This document shows positions 17,708 through 25,979 of a DNA stretch of 62,035 nt, one piece after another. How positions within the stretch are numbered: the first letter of the stretch is position 1; every line of letters begins with the position of its first letter. A model generated the notes under the pieces. That model was not told the DNA's origin. It saw nothing but the letters and a program-made list of their open reading frames with translations, and did not search any database. This DNA is from Paraliobacillus salinarum (GTDB taxonomy: Bacteria > Bacillota > Bacilli > Bacillales > Amphibacillaceae). The position numbers and the translations under genes were made by a program. The stretch is taken from positions 1 through 62,035 of the forward strand of contig NZ_JACEFA010000014.1 of the NCBI RefSeq assembly GCF_014083865.1, read 5' to 3'.

Positions 17708-17721
17708 TGGGATCGATCCCA
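17708..17721. promoter_or_regulatory. ScrR operator O1
   Basis: TGGGATCGATCCCA is a perfect 14-bp palindrome with a central CG, the usual LacI-family form. It lies 27 bp upstream of scrA. Its centre is 32 bp (three helical turns) from that of O2. Confidence 0.75.
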
Positions 17722-17739
17722 TAAAAATAAAAAAATATA

Positions 17740-17753
17740 TGGTATCGATCCCA
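17740..17753. promoter_or_regulatory. ScrR operator O2
   Basis: TGGTATCGATCCCA matches O1 with one change. Spacing on the same helical face suggests cooperative binding by the adjacent LacI-type regulator. Confidence 0.72.
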
Positions 17754-17762
17754 CATTAATCA

Positions 17763-17794
17763 TAAAAAAAGAGATGAAATCGATTTCATCTCTT
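17763..17794 (-). terminator. terminator of scrR with an operator-like core
   Basis: A perfect 26-bp palindrome (17769-17794) is followed on the minus strand by seven T. Its core TGAAATCGATTTCA (17775-17788) has the same TGnnATCGATnnCA form as the two scrA operators, so it may also bind ScrR. Confidence 0.78.
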
Positions 17795-17795
17795 A

Positions 17796-18785
17796 TCATA
17801 CACTATCTCTAATTAAAAGTCTATAACCTAACATCACTTTTTTTGAAACGCTTTCTTGATTGATTAATTCATGCATTAATAGCTTCGCTGCCTCTTCCCC
17901 TGCAAGTTCATTTTGATAATCAACTGTTGTAAGCGGAGGAGTCATATGCTCTGATACTTCAGATGCACCAATACTGGCGATTGCCATATCTGTCGGGACT
18001 TGATAGTTATGTTGTTTCAAGTACTGCATTGCACCGATTGCAAGACGATCAGTCACAGCAAAAATCGCTGTCGGTCTTTCATTAGAATCATGCACGATTC
18101 TTTCCATCGCACGATACCCCGATTGTATATCAAAAACTGCTTCTTGAATCCAATTTTTTTCTATATTAATCGTATTTTGATTCATCGTATCTATGAATGC
18201 TTGTTTTCTCAAGTACCCTACCGCACGGTCCTTTTCATCTACACCAATAAACCCAATTCGCTTATGTTCTTTCTCAATTAATAATTGTGTAAGGTCTTTG
18301 GCCGCATGGTAGTCGTCATATAATACATTTGACACACCATCAATCTCTTGACCAATGACGACAAGCGGAACATCCAAGGCTTTTAGTTTATCAACAAGTG
18401 CTTGGTTCGTGTTTGTTGCAGCTAAAATGATTCCATCCACTTGTCTAACTTTAAGCAATTGCAAGAACTCTAATTCTTTTTCTCTATTTTGATTTGTATT
18501 TGCAAGTAGAATTTGATAACCAGACGCTGCTAAAACATGATCCATACCTGCAACAAGTCTACTCGAGGTTTCCGTTCGAATAGTTGGAACAATAACCCCG
18601 ATTACTTTTGTTTTTTTTGTTCGCAATGATTTTGCTTGTACACTAGGCATATAATCGGTTTCTTTAATTACCTTTTCTACACGTTTTCTTGCATCTTCGC
18701 TAACATAGCCTGAGTCGTTTAAAACTCTTGATACAGTTGAACGTGACACGCCGGCCATTTCAGCAATTTCTTTTATAGTAGACAA
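17796..18785 (-). CDS. scrR: LacI-family sucrose repressor
   Basis: This 329-residue regulator has the N-terminal LacI helix-turn-helix (TIKEIAEMAGVSRSTVSRVL), a hinge helix, and a periplasmic-binding-like effector domain beginning VIGVIVPTI. It starts at TTG with AAAGGAAG upstream. It lies upstream of scrAB on the same strand, with two matching operators between, so it most likely represses sucrose uptake. It follows the second IIB gene by 36 bp and may be co-transcribed with it. The effector, perhaps sucrose-6-phosphate or a fructose phosphate, is not readable. Confidence 0.86.
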   Translation of the reverse strand: MSTIKEIAEMAGVSRSTVSRVLNDSGYVSEDARKRVEKVIKETDYMPSVQAKSLRTKKTKVIGVIVPTIRTETSSRLVAGMDHVLAASGYQILLANTNQNREKELEFLQLLKVRQVDGIILAATNTNQALVDKLKALDVPLVVIGQEIDGVSNVLYDDYHAAKDLTQLLIEKEHKRIGFIGVDEKDRAVGYLRKQAFIDTMNQNTINIEKNWIQEAVFDIQSGYRAMERIVHDSNERPTAIFAVTDRLAIGAMQYLKQHNYQVPTDMAIASIGASEVSEHMTPPLTTVDYQNELAGEEAAKLLMHELINQESVSKKVMLGYRLLIRDSV

Positions 18786-18821
18786 TAATATTCTTCCTTT
18801 TTCATTTATTAAAACAATAAG

Positions 18822-19130
18822 TTACTTTGTTATTAACGCTAGAGCTTGATCTAAGACACCTTTTCCATCCACTCTCCCATAGGCCTTAGGATCAATCACA
18901 TCAAGTGGAGTTTCTAATTCATCGGCAATTTTTGATAGCTTTTCTTTTAAAAATTTCATCTGCGGGCCGATCAATAATACATCAGCTTGTTCCATTTCAG
19001 ACGGTGCTTGATCTTGTGTAACGGCCCAGATCTCTGCATCTATCCCCCGTACTTTTGCCTCTTCTCTCATTCTTGAAACTAAAAGCGTTGTTGACATTCC
19101 AGCCGAACATGCAAGTAGTATTTTCTTCAT
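18822..19130 (-). CDS. second PTS cellobiose-type IIB protein without its own IIA or IIC
   Basis: This 102-residue paralog of the IIB at 14299-14607 keeps the active Cys8 (LLACSAGMSTTLLVSRM) and the segment ADVLLIGPQMKFLKEK. No IIA or IIC gene accompanies it; scrR follows. The ATG at 19130 is chosen for the AAGGAGG before it. It shares a 24-base upstream box with the first IIB gene, so both are probably controlled alike. It could serve an IIC encoded elsewhere, substitute in the lic permease, or act mainly in signalling to the PRD regulator. Confidence 0.88.
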   Translation of the reverse strand: MKKILLACSAGMSTTLLVSRMREEAKVRGIDAEIWAVTQDQAPSEMEQADVLLIGPQMKFLKEKLSKIADELETPLDVIDPKAYGRVDGKGVLDQALALITK

Positions 19131-19170
19131 TAGTAATCCTCCTTGATAAATTGGCACTCTATTACATTAT

Positions 19171-19194
19171 ATTGTATTTTACAAACATTTTCAT
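19171..19194 (-). promoter_or_regulatory. upstream box shared with the first IIB gene
   Basis: The minus-strand box matches 14653-14676 at 22 of 24 positions. Both differences fall in the central CG steps, so the cre match is weaker here (TGAAAATGTTTGTA). It lies about 40 bp before the IIB start. Confidence 0.6.
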
Positions 19195-19273
19195 CCTTAC
19201 TTATTGAACAAAAAATGAAATTAGCACATTACTCGTTGTTAGAATCGTATCATTTTAATCGCGATCCGACCTT

Positions 19274-20173
19274 CTACATGATAATTGCTAATACAATGGG
19301 CAATGTGACAACACTTAATAGCGTACTGATTAACGTAGCACTTGAAACAAACATTGGGTTGGCGTTAAATTTAACAGCATACATTGTCGTATTTGCAGCT
19401 GTAGGCATCGCAGCTGTTAAGATCATTATCTGCTTGACCATTTCATCGACAGGTAAAAATAACGTAATAACAAATGCTATAAGTGGTGCAATCGCTAACC
19501 GAATTACTAGCGCTATAGATAAATTCCCTAATTCCATTTTTCTTAATGAAATAGTTGCTAATTGCATACCAAGCACAATCATTACAGTTGGAATTGCTGC
19601 ATCTGCCACCATATTAACTACTGTTGTAATTTCTTGAGCTAGATTAATACCTAGTCCATTGAAGATGATGCCTGCTATCGCCCCATAAATAATCGGGACT
19701 TTCAAGACTTCCTTGAACGGAGAATATGCTTGTTCAACTTGGCTTCCTTGTGCCGCTACATAAATTCCAACCGTACTCATAATGAGTTGTTGTAACACCA
19801 TAAGAATGACAGCATACTGAAAACCTGTTTCTCCAAAAACTAAAAGAACGAGCGGTGCACCATAATTTCCATTATTCATAAAAGAAGATGATAAAATAAA
19901 GCTACTTCGTTGTTTTTTCGACCAACCTTTAATAAATCCAACCATATAACAAATTAAAATAGTAAAAAGGGCTAATAGTGCTAAATAGATAAACATATAG
20001 ATATGATTCAGCTTAATTGCGTTTTGATAAAAAGTTTGAAATGCTAAAAAAGGAGTGAGGATATAAATGGCCAACGTTGCCACTGAGTTTACCTCAATCC
20101 CCAATAATTTCTTTCCAATAAATCCGAGTGCAAACACAGAAAAAATTGGAACTAACACTGTTATAAATTCCAT
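19274..20173 (-). CDS. AEC-family (auxin efflux carrier-like) transporter
   Basis: This 299-residue protein has about ten membrane segments in two halves, with the family's central break and the N-terminal pattern LVPIFSVFALGFIGKKLL. Bacterial AEC members carry malate, other carboxylates or amino acids; substrate is not predictable here. I chose the ATG at 20173 because AAAGG lies 8 bases before it. It follows the split ThrE exporter genes on the same strand, so the three may form one export unit. Confidence 0.85.
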   Translation of the reverse strand: MEFITVLVPIFSVFALGFIGKKLLGIEVNSVATLAIYILTPFLAFQTFYQNAIKLNHIYMFIYLALLALFTILICYMVGFIKGWSKKQRSSFILSSSFMNNGNYGAPLVLLVFGETGFQYAVILMVLQQLIMSTVGIYVAAQGSQVEQAYSPFKEVLKVPIIYGAIAGIIFNGLGINLAQEITTVVNMVADAAIPTVMIVLGMQLATISLRKMELGNLSIALVIRLAIAPLIAFVITLFLPVDEMVKQIMILTAAMPTAANTTMYAVKFNANPMFVSSATLISTLLSVVTLPIVLAIIM

Positions 20174-20198
20174 TACGAACACCTTTACTTTCTAAATT

Positions 20199-20654
20199 TT
20201 ATACTTCTTTCAATTTTTTCCATCTTATTCTTCTTATAATTTGATTAATAATTTCAGAGAATACTAAACCAAGTGCAATTGCACCTGAAATCAACAATGC
20301 CTTCGCAGCTAGTTGGATTGCTAAACTATAATCATTTTCAACAAATTGGCGCATTGCATCATATGCCAAACCTCCTGGAACAAGTGGAATAATTCCAGCT
20401 ACATTAAAAATTATAATTGGCATCTTTTGTAGTTTTGCATATAACTGACTCAACACAGCTACTAAAATAGAAGCAGCCAATGTTGCGACCACAGCATCTA
20501 TGTTTTGATCGATACAGATGATGTACACACTCCAGCCGAGCATGCCAACCATACCACATTGAAACAAGGATCTTTTTGGTGCATTAAAAATAACCGCAAA
20601 CCCACTTGAAGCAAAAAAACTTGTAACGAATTGCCCAATAATCATAATCAACAC
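20199..20654 (-). CDS. ThrE-type exporter, small subunit (ThrE_2/YjjB-like)
   Basis: This 151-residue protein has about five membrane segments and the family signature PLVPGGLAYDAMRQFVENDY. It matches the C-terminal half of the threonine/serine exporter ThrE, encoded separately as in YjjP/YjjB pairs. It starts 8 bp after its partner. The start codon is uncertain: GTG at 20654 or the ATG three codons later both fit GAGGAA. YjjPB exports succinate in E. coli, so substrate should not be assumed to be threonine. Confidence 0.85.
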   Translation of the reverse strand: MLIMIIGQFVTSFFASSGFAVIFNAPKRSLFQCGMVGMLGWSVYIICIDQNIDAVVATLAASILVAVLSQLYAKLQKMPIIIFNVAGIIPLVPGGLAYDAMRQFVENDYSLAIQLAAKALLISGAIALGLVFSEIINQIIRRIRWKKLKEV

Positions 20655-20661
20655 TTCCTCA

Positions 20662-21399
20662 CTAAATTAAGAAAATAGCCGCAACGCCTGCACCAATTGC
20701 GAATGCCGTTAAAAAGGCTTCTGCTCCTTTTGACAAGCCAGAAACCAAATGCCCTGCCATTAAATCACGTACTGCATTCGTAATTAACAAACCAGGTACA
20801 AGTGGCATGACAGATCCAACAATAATTTTATCCAATGCTACACCGATTCCAATATGAACAAAAAAAGCTGCAACTACACCAATGAAAAAGGATGCCAAAA
20901 ATTCAGCAAAAAAGCGTATTTCTACTATCTGTTGAAGATAAACCATAGCTGAATAACCTATACCACCAGCAATAAAAGCAGGTGAAAAATCTATCCATTG
21001 ACCATCAAACATAATGGTAAAGCATCCACTTGCCAAACTAGCAGCAGTGACTTGAATATATGTTGGATAGGCATGTATTTCTGATTCTATCTGTTCTAAT
21101 TGCTGGAGCGCCTGATCAATTGTGATTAAGCCCTCGGAAATACTCCTCGAAATACTATTTACTTGCGTTACTTTATGTAAATCTGTTGAACGCTTAACAA
21201 TGCGTGTAAAGTTAGTAGGTGCTGTTTCCTCCACAGAGAACAAAATCCCAGTTGGTGTTGCATGGCTTTGAGCTTTATCCATTCCAAAAGCAATAGCTAT
21301 CCGTACCATCGTATCTTCTACACGATGGGTTTCCGCACCACTTTTTAACATAATTTTTCCAGCCAATAAACAAACGCTTGTTATTTTTTTCTCATCCAC
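20662..21399 (-). CDS. ThrE-type exporter, large subunit (DUF1212/YjjP-like)
   Basis: This 245-residue protein has a soluble N-terminal domain with the family start KIMLKSGAETHRVEDTMVRI and about five membrane segments, ending with PLVPGLLITNAVRDLMAGH. It is the first half of a ThrE exporter split in two. The GTG start follows AAGGAGATGTATTC. It lies 29 bp after the MFS gene. Candidate exported compounds are threonine, serine or dicarboxylates. Confidence 0.86.
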   Translation of the reverse strand: MDEKKITSVCLLAGKIMLKSGAETHRVEDTMVRIAIAFGMDKAQSHATPTGILFSVEETAPTNFTRIVKRSTDLHKVTQVNSISRSISEGLITIDQALQQLEQIESEIHAYPTYIQVTAASLASGCFTIMFDGQWIDFSPAFIAGGIGYSAMVYLQQIVEIRFFAEFLASFFIGVVAAFFVHIGIGVALDKIIVGSVMPLVPGLLITNAVRDLMAGHLVSGLSKGAEAFLTAFAIGAGVAAIFLI

Positions 21400-21428
21400 G
21401 AATACATCTCCTTACGTACAGCAAATCC

Positions 21429-22583
21429 TTATTTCTTCCAAAAAGGCAAAAGATGATAAACTATCATTAATATTGTACCAACAAGCGCGGTAATTCCCAT
21501 AAAGAAGTATAATGTATTTCCACCAAGCCAATCAATGATTGCTCCCCCGCCTAAAGAACCAATAATTCCGGATATTCCAAAAAAGACTGACATAAATACT
21601 AAATGACCCGTTGACTGTAGCTCCTTTGGAATAAGACGTGTAATATAATGAAATGCCGACAAATAAAACACACCAAAAGTTAATCCATGAAAAACTTGTA
21701 ATCCTACAATGATAAATGGTTCGTTAATCATTGCGTACAAGAACCATCTAATGGTAAACATTACACCAGCAGCAATGATAAACATTAACGGATGAAATTT
21801 TCTAAACCATAAATGAGCAAAAGCAAAAACCAATGCTTCACTCGTAACCCCAACAAACCAAGCAATACCAATGAGACTCTCATTTCCACCTAGCTGTTCA
21901 AGAAATAATCCAATATAACTATCATTTGTTCTATGTGTCACGGTCATGAATAATATGAGTACTAAGAAAATAATATATGGCCGATTGCTAAGAAGCTTTT
22001 TCAAATCGCCAAATTGTATTGGATCAACGTCTACTTTCACATCAACCAAGCGAAATGCTAAAATTAGGGTTAAAACACCCATAATGAAATACGGTATGAC
22101 AAGATTCTCAATGCCGATTATTTCTAGAACTTGCCCAATCACAAGTGAAGACACGGCGAAACCTAATGATCCCCAAGTTCTAATCGACCCAAAAGAAATC
22201 CCTAAAGCATCCGCTCTTCGTTGTGCTAGACTATCTGCCAACGCACCAATTGGAGCGGTGAAAAAGTAATAAATCCCTGCCATCATCAATAATAGAGGGA
22301 GTACAGTCATTTGAAAGAAAAAAACACTACTAATTAATAGACCTACTAAACAAATTAATAAAATTTGTTTAACGGTCTGGTATTTATCACTCATGTAACC
22401 CCAAAAAGGCTGTGAAAAAATAGATACGGTTGGGCCTACCGCCAACACCCAGCCAATTTCCGTTCCTGTCAAACCTCTAAACTGTAGTAATAATGGTAAA
22501 AAACTAATAACTATTGTATTAGCTCCGTGAAAACTAAATAGTAACATTTTTAACGGAACAAGTGATTGCTCTTTATTATGCAC
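21429..22583 (-). CDS. MFS permease, HcaT/MFS_1-like
   Basis: This 384-residue protein has about 12 membrane segments. The loop SDKYQTVKQ after segment 2 is an MFS signature. Overall it resembles the HcaT/YwbF-like group, in which substrates include aromatic acids, nucleosides or sugars. It starts at GTG after GGAGAGACG. It is the first of four consecutive minus-strand transporter genes, with small gaps. The substrate cannot be inferred. Confidence 0.8.
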   Translation of the reverse strand: MHNKEQSLVPLKMLLFSFHGANTIVISFLPLLLQFRGLTGTEIGWVLAVGPTVSIFSQPFWGYMSDKYQTVKQILLICLVGLLISSVFFFQMTVLPLLLMMAGIYYFFTAPIGALADSLAQRRADALGISFGSIRTWGSLGFAVSSLVIGQVLEIIGIENLVIPYFIMGVLTLILAFRLVDVKVDVDPIQFGDLKKLLSNRPYIIFLVLILFMTVTHRTNDSYIGLFLEQLGGNESLIGIAWFVGVTSEALVFAFAHLWFRKFHPLMFIIAAGVMFTIRWFLYAMINEPFIIVGLQVFHGLTFGVFYLSAFHYITRLIPKELQSTGHLVFMSVFFGISGIIGSLGGGAIIDWLGGNTLYFFMGITALVGTILMIVYHLLPFWKK

Positions 22584-22707
22584 AAAACGTCTCTCCCTAT
22601 GTCAACAACCGTTGTATTGATATACTATTATACGGATTAATATTAGATAAAGAAAGGAGTTTTCAAGAGATTTCACGTGGTTTCATTGATACAATAAAAT
22701 TTATTTT

Positions 22708-22745
22708 AAAAAAATCACCAAACCTTTTGATTTGATGATTTTTTG
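22708..22745 (-). terminator. terminator of the MarR-ABC operon
   Basis: A hairpin built from AAAAATCA and TGATTTTT with inner CAAA/TTTG pairs lies 10 bp past the ABC permease stop. A minus-strand T run follows. Confidence 0.75.
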
Positions 22746-22754
22746 TACAATTAT

Positions 22755-23582
22755 CTATCCCTCAGATTTTGAAAACTTAATGGTTGCTAAGGTAACAAAA
22801 ATAACACTAATTATTAGCACAACAATTATTTCTTGTGAAAATGTAATCACGTGATCAAAAATAGTTAAATCGAGACCCATCGCCTCTCTGAGAGCTGGAG
22901 CCATTTGCTCTGGTTGTAATATGATTTTCTTAAACATATCAACGGAATAAGTTAATGGATTGATCTTCACGATGACATCCATCCACGCTGGCATACCATT
23001 AAGCGGAAACATTGCTCCTGATAAAAATAACATTGGAAAAATAAGAATTTGTACAACCATTTGGAATCCTTGTGATGTTTTTAATGAACTAGCTATTAAC
23101 AAGCCAATCGATGAAATCGCGAATGCAACTAAAAACATAACAGGTATTAATTTCAGTACCATGAAAAAATTAATAGACACACCGATAAACGGTACAAAAA
23201 CAAGCATCATTAGTCCTTGAATAACAGCAACTGTACTCCCTCCGAGCACCTTCCCAATCGCAATGCTTACACGCGACATGGGAGAAACAAGAATTTCACG
23301 CATATAGCCAAATTCTTTATCCTGCACGACGGACAATGCCGAGAAAATCGCTGTGTTAAAAACAGTCAACCCAATAATACCCGGGAACATAAACTCAACA
23401 AAATCAAAATCAGCTAACGGTCCAGCTGTGTTTCCTCCGATCATTGAGGACAATGCTCCACTCATACCACTACCAAATAAGATCAAGAACATAAATGGCA
23501 TAGCAAAAGATCCAAATAATCGAGCTTTATCTCTGAAAAATTTTATAACATCCCGTTGCCATATAGCATAAATACCTTCCAT
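22755..23582 (-). CDS. ABC-2 exporter permease, DrrB-like
   Basis: This 275-residue protein has about six membrane segments in the ABC-2 layout, with the conserved stretch LSGAMFPLNGMPAWMDVIVKINPLTY compressed around residues 190-215. The ATPase gene ends one base before its start, so the pair is tightly coupled. DrrAB-type exporters pump drugs, lipids or antibiotics; the substrate here is unknown. A MarR regulator heads the operon, suggesting a toxic or signalling ligand. Confidence 0.9.
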   Translation of the reverse strand: MEGIYAIWQRDVIKFFRDKARLFGSFAMPFMFLILFGSGMSGALSSMIGGNTAGPLADFDFVEFMFPGIIGLTVFNTAIFSALSVVQDKEFGYMREILVSPMSRVSIAIGKVLGGSTVAVIQGLMMLVFVPFIGVSINFFMVLKLIPVMFLVAFAISSIGLLIASSLKTSQGFQMVVQILIFPMLFLSGAMFPLNGMPAWMDVIVKINPLTYSVDMFKKIILQPEQMAPALREAMGLDLTIFDHVITFSQEIIVVLIISVIFVTLATIKFSKSEG

Positions 23583-23583
23583 T

Positions 23584-24561
23584 TTAGTGTGGCCCCCTCA
23601 TACTACGTTTCATTAAATCCCGTTGCGAAACCGTTTCCTCACGAATCTCTCTACCAGTTAGATGTAAGAAAACATCATTTAATGTCGGACGTCTTAAATT
23701 AACTGTTTGAATTGGTATATCGCTCTCTTTAACAAAGTCGACTATAAAAGAACTACCCTCACTCACTTGAAAAGTAAGCTTTCCCTCACTCGTTTCGGTT
23801 ACATCAACTTGATAGCTCTCTTCAATTTTTTTCTTTGCATCTTGATTATCAGTTGTTGAAATTTCAATAATATCTCCACCAACATCATTTTTTAATTTCT
23901 CTGGTGTATCTAGTGCAATAAGTTCACCATGATCCATTACTGCAACACGATCGCAAATTTCAGCTTCATCCATGTAATGAGTTGTAAGAAATATAGTAAT
24001 TCCCGCTTTTTCTTTTAATTTTAAAATGTATTCCCAAATATGATTTCGTGTTTGCGGATCTAAACCAACAGTTGGCTCATCAAGAAATAGTACACGAGGA
24101 TAATGTAGCAAACCACGCGCAATCTCTAAACGACGTTTCATCCCTCCAGAAAAAGTCTCTACGATATTTGAACGTTTATCTTCTAAATCTACAATTTGTA
24201 GTACTTCTCTTATACGTTCTTCCCGCTTATTTTTTGGAACTTTATAAAACTTACAATGTAACATCAAATTTTCGTTTGCTGTTAACTTTTCATCCAAAGT
24301 AGATTCTTGAAAAATTAAACCTATACTTTCTCGAACTTTATTCTTTTCTTTGACATTGTCATAACCATTAATCTTCGCTGTACCACCAGTAGGGTTTGTA
24401 ATCGTAGAGAGCATATTGATTGTTGTACTCTTACCAGCTCCATTTGGTCCTAAGAAGCCAAAAATTTCACCTTCTTCAACGGTAAGATCAATTCCCTTGA
24501 CTGCTTGAAAATCCTTGTAATACTTTTTCAAACCAGTCACTTCAACAATATTTTTTCCCAC
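23584..24561 (-). CDS. ABC exporter ATP-binding protein, DrrA-like
   Basis: This 325-residue ATPase has Walker A GPNGAGKST (38-46), signature FSGGMKRR (137-144), Walker B with LFLDEPTVGLD (158-168) and the H-loop TTHYMDE. A C-terminal extension of about 100 residues is usual for DrrA proteins. It starts 3 bp after the marR stop and ends one base before the permease. It should power efflux through that permease. Confidence 0.93.
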   Translation of the reverse strand: MGKNIVEVTGLKKYYKDFQAVKGIDLTVEEGEIFGFLGPNGAGKSTTINMLSTITNPTGGTAKINGYDNVKEKNKVRESIGLIFQESTLDEKLTANENLMLHCKFYKVPKNKREERIREVLQIVDLEDKRSNIVETFSGGMKRRLEIARGLLHYPRVLFLDEPTVGLDPQTRNHIWEYILKLKEKAGITIFLTTHYMDEAEICDRVAVMDHGELIALDTPEKLKNDVGGDIIEISTTDNQDAKKKIEESYQVDVTETSEGKLTFQVSEGSSFIVDFVKESDIPIQTVNLRRPTLNDVFLHLTGREIREETVSQRDLMKRSMRGPH

Positions 24562-24564
24562 TGT

Positions 24565-25008
24565 TCACTCACCCTTTCTCTTTTCCTTCAACAAATCATT
24601 CAATGTATTTAAACCATTAAGAATTAAAGTTAATTCTTCCTCAGAGACATCAGAGACAAGATCAGCTAGAAAATCGTTTATCACACGATGATGTTGGTCA
24701 TGCAACTCACGTAAACATGCAGTCGCTTGAACATATACTACTCGTTTATCTTGATCACTACGCACACGTTCAATATATCCCTGATTCTCAAGTCGATTTA
24801 ATATGCTTGATACTGTACTATTCGCAAGACTCATTTTCTTACTAATTTCACTTACCTTTAAACGTTTTTTCTTTGCCAACATAAAAGCAATCATCATTTG
24901 AGGAGGCGTCAACGGACCATCCTTAAATATTTCGCGCATCTGCTGATTAATTCCAGCATTTATTCCTCGAATTAACGTAGCAACCTCAGTACCTGCATAG
25001 TCTTTCAT
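24565..25008 (-). CDS. MarR-family repressor of the DrrAB-like operon
   Basis: This 147-residue winged-helix protein has the MarR core: LTPPQMMIAFMLAKKKRLKVS, recognition helix SLANSTVSSILNRLENQGYIER, then the wing RSDQDKRVV. The ATG at 25008 follows AGAGGTGAAGAA; an upstream ATG at 25029 lacks a ribosome site and would overlap the operator region. It is first in a three-gene operon. Two TTCGTAT-type palindromes overlap its promoter, so it should repress itself and the exporter until a ligand binds. Confidence 0.92.
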   Translation of the reverse strand: MKDYAGTEVATLIRGINAGINQQMREIFKDGPLTPPQMMIAFMLAKKKRLKVSEISKKMSLANSTVSSILNRLENQGYIERVRSDQDKRVVYVQATACLRELHDQHHRVINDFLADLVSDVSEEELTLILNGLNTLNDLLKEKRKGE

Positions 25009-25033
25009 TTCTTCACCTCTAACACTCATTTAT

Positions 25034-25062
25034 TTCGTATGCGAATATTTCGTATACGAAAT
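25034..25062. promoter_or_regulatory. paired MarR operators
   Basis: TTCGTATGCGAA (25034-25045) and the perfect 16-bp palindrome ATTTCGTATACGAAAT (25047-25062) lie side by side. They cover the expected transcription start of the marR promoter. Centre spacing is about 15 bp. Confidence 0.82.
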
Positions 25063-25091
25063 AATATACTACTATCTTTTTTTCTTGTCAA
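25063..25091 (-). promoter_or_regulatory. sigma-A promoter of the marR-ABC operon
   Basis: TTGACA (25086-25091) and TATATT (25063-25068) are 17 bp apart on the minus strand. The -35 is fused to the T run of the terminator of the preceding CAP gene. Confidence 0.83.
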
Positions 25092-25122
25092 AAAAAAGAC
25101 TTATCGACAGTGATAAGTCTTT
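25090..25122 (-). terminator. terminator of the CAP-domain lipoprotein gene
   Basis: AAAGACTTATC (25095-25105) and GATAAGTCTTT (25112-25122) form a stem. On the minus strand it continues into eight T that touch the marR -35 box. Confidence 0.85.
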
Positions 25123-25128
25123 CTACTA

Positions 25129-25785
25129 TCATTTTGCTATAAAAAGTTGTGTCCAATAAGCGCCGTTGGAAGCATAACCAACACCAATATGTGTTACTTT
25201 ATTATTCAAGATATTTTTCCTGTGTCCAGGGCTATTCATCCATCCAGTTACTACTTCTTCAGGAGATTGTTGACCAGCAGCAATATTCTCTGCTGCAGTT
25301 GTATAGTCAATCCCTAAGTTCTGTAGCATATCAAAAGGAGAGCCATAAGTCGGTGAAGTATGAGAAAAATAGTTGTTTTTCTCCATATCCTCTGATTTCA
25401 TTTGAGCCGCTTGCGCTAGTTCTTTATCCATTTGTAATTCACTTAATCCTTGTTTCTTTCTTTCTGCATTCGTTAGTTCAATGACTGCTTGTTGAAAGGA
25501 TGAATCAACTTGGATTTGATCATTCTCTTTATTACGGCTTTCTTCTGGCGGCGCAGTTCGAATCCCCTGTTCATTTGTAAAAATATTCTGCTCACGTCCT
25601 GGTCTGATTGGTAACGGTTGTCTATTGGTTTCATTTTTTTTACTCGATTCTGGATTTTCACCACTAAAGCTAATTGGCTCGGTATCTAATTGATTTCTAT
25701 CTTTTTCTGCTTGATCAGCACTGTTGTTTGTACATCCCATAAATAATAATCCAATTAGCACTATATATATCATATGTTTTAGCAT
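25129..25785 (-). CDS. CAP/SCP-domain lipoprotein, YkwD-like
   Basis: The 218-residue precursor has a lipoprotein signal with lipobox LLFMGC (Cys18). A charged, low-complexity linker runs to about residue 95. A C-terminal CAP domain has FQQAVIELTNAERKKQGL, the His-containing YFSHTSPTYGSPFDML, AAENIAAG and WMNSPGHRKNIL. Secreted bacterial CAP proteins are common in Bacillus but their activity is mostly unknown; cell-envelope work is likely. It is a single-gene unit with a terminator at 25090-25122. Confidence 0.9.
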   Translation of the reverse strand: MLKHMIYIVLIGLLFMGCTNNSADQAEKDRNQLDTEPISFSGENPESSKKNETNRQPLPIRPGREQNIFTNEQGIRTAPPEESRNKENDQIQVDSSFQQAVIELTNAERKKQGLSELQMDKELAQAAQMKSEDMEKNNYFSHTSPTYGSPFDMLQNLGIDYTTAAENIAAGQQSPEEVVTGWMNSPGHRKNILNNKVTHIGVGYASNGAYWTQLFIAK

Positions 25786-25893
25786 GTTTTTTCCCTCCTA
25801 CAGATAATATCCGTTATTCTGAAAAAAATATGTGTAGATTGATAAAAGAAAAGGATCAATTTTTTATTTGCTAATTAGATTAAGTAAAAAGCA

Positions 25894-25925
25894 AAAAAGC
25901 TTTGTAACGGGTTACAAAGCTTTTT
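25894..25925. terminator. bidirectional terminator
   Basis: AAAAAGCTTTGTAAC and GTTACAAAGCTTTTT pair perfectly. It lies between the regulator gene ending at 25980 and the CAP gene, and should stop transcription of the regulator. Confidence 0.82.
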
Positions 25926-25979
25926 CAAAAATAATGATTTCATTTACTTTCTGTAAGAGAAACATTAAAAGCTATATGA

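Noticed and set aside
25473-25664. minus-strand open frame inside the CAP lipoprotein gene
   Set aside because: Out-of-frame shadow within a gene that has a signal peptide and full CAP domain.
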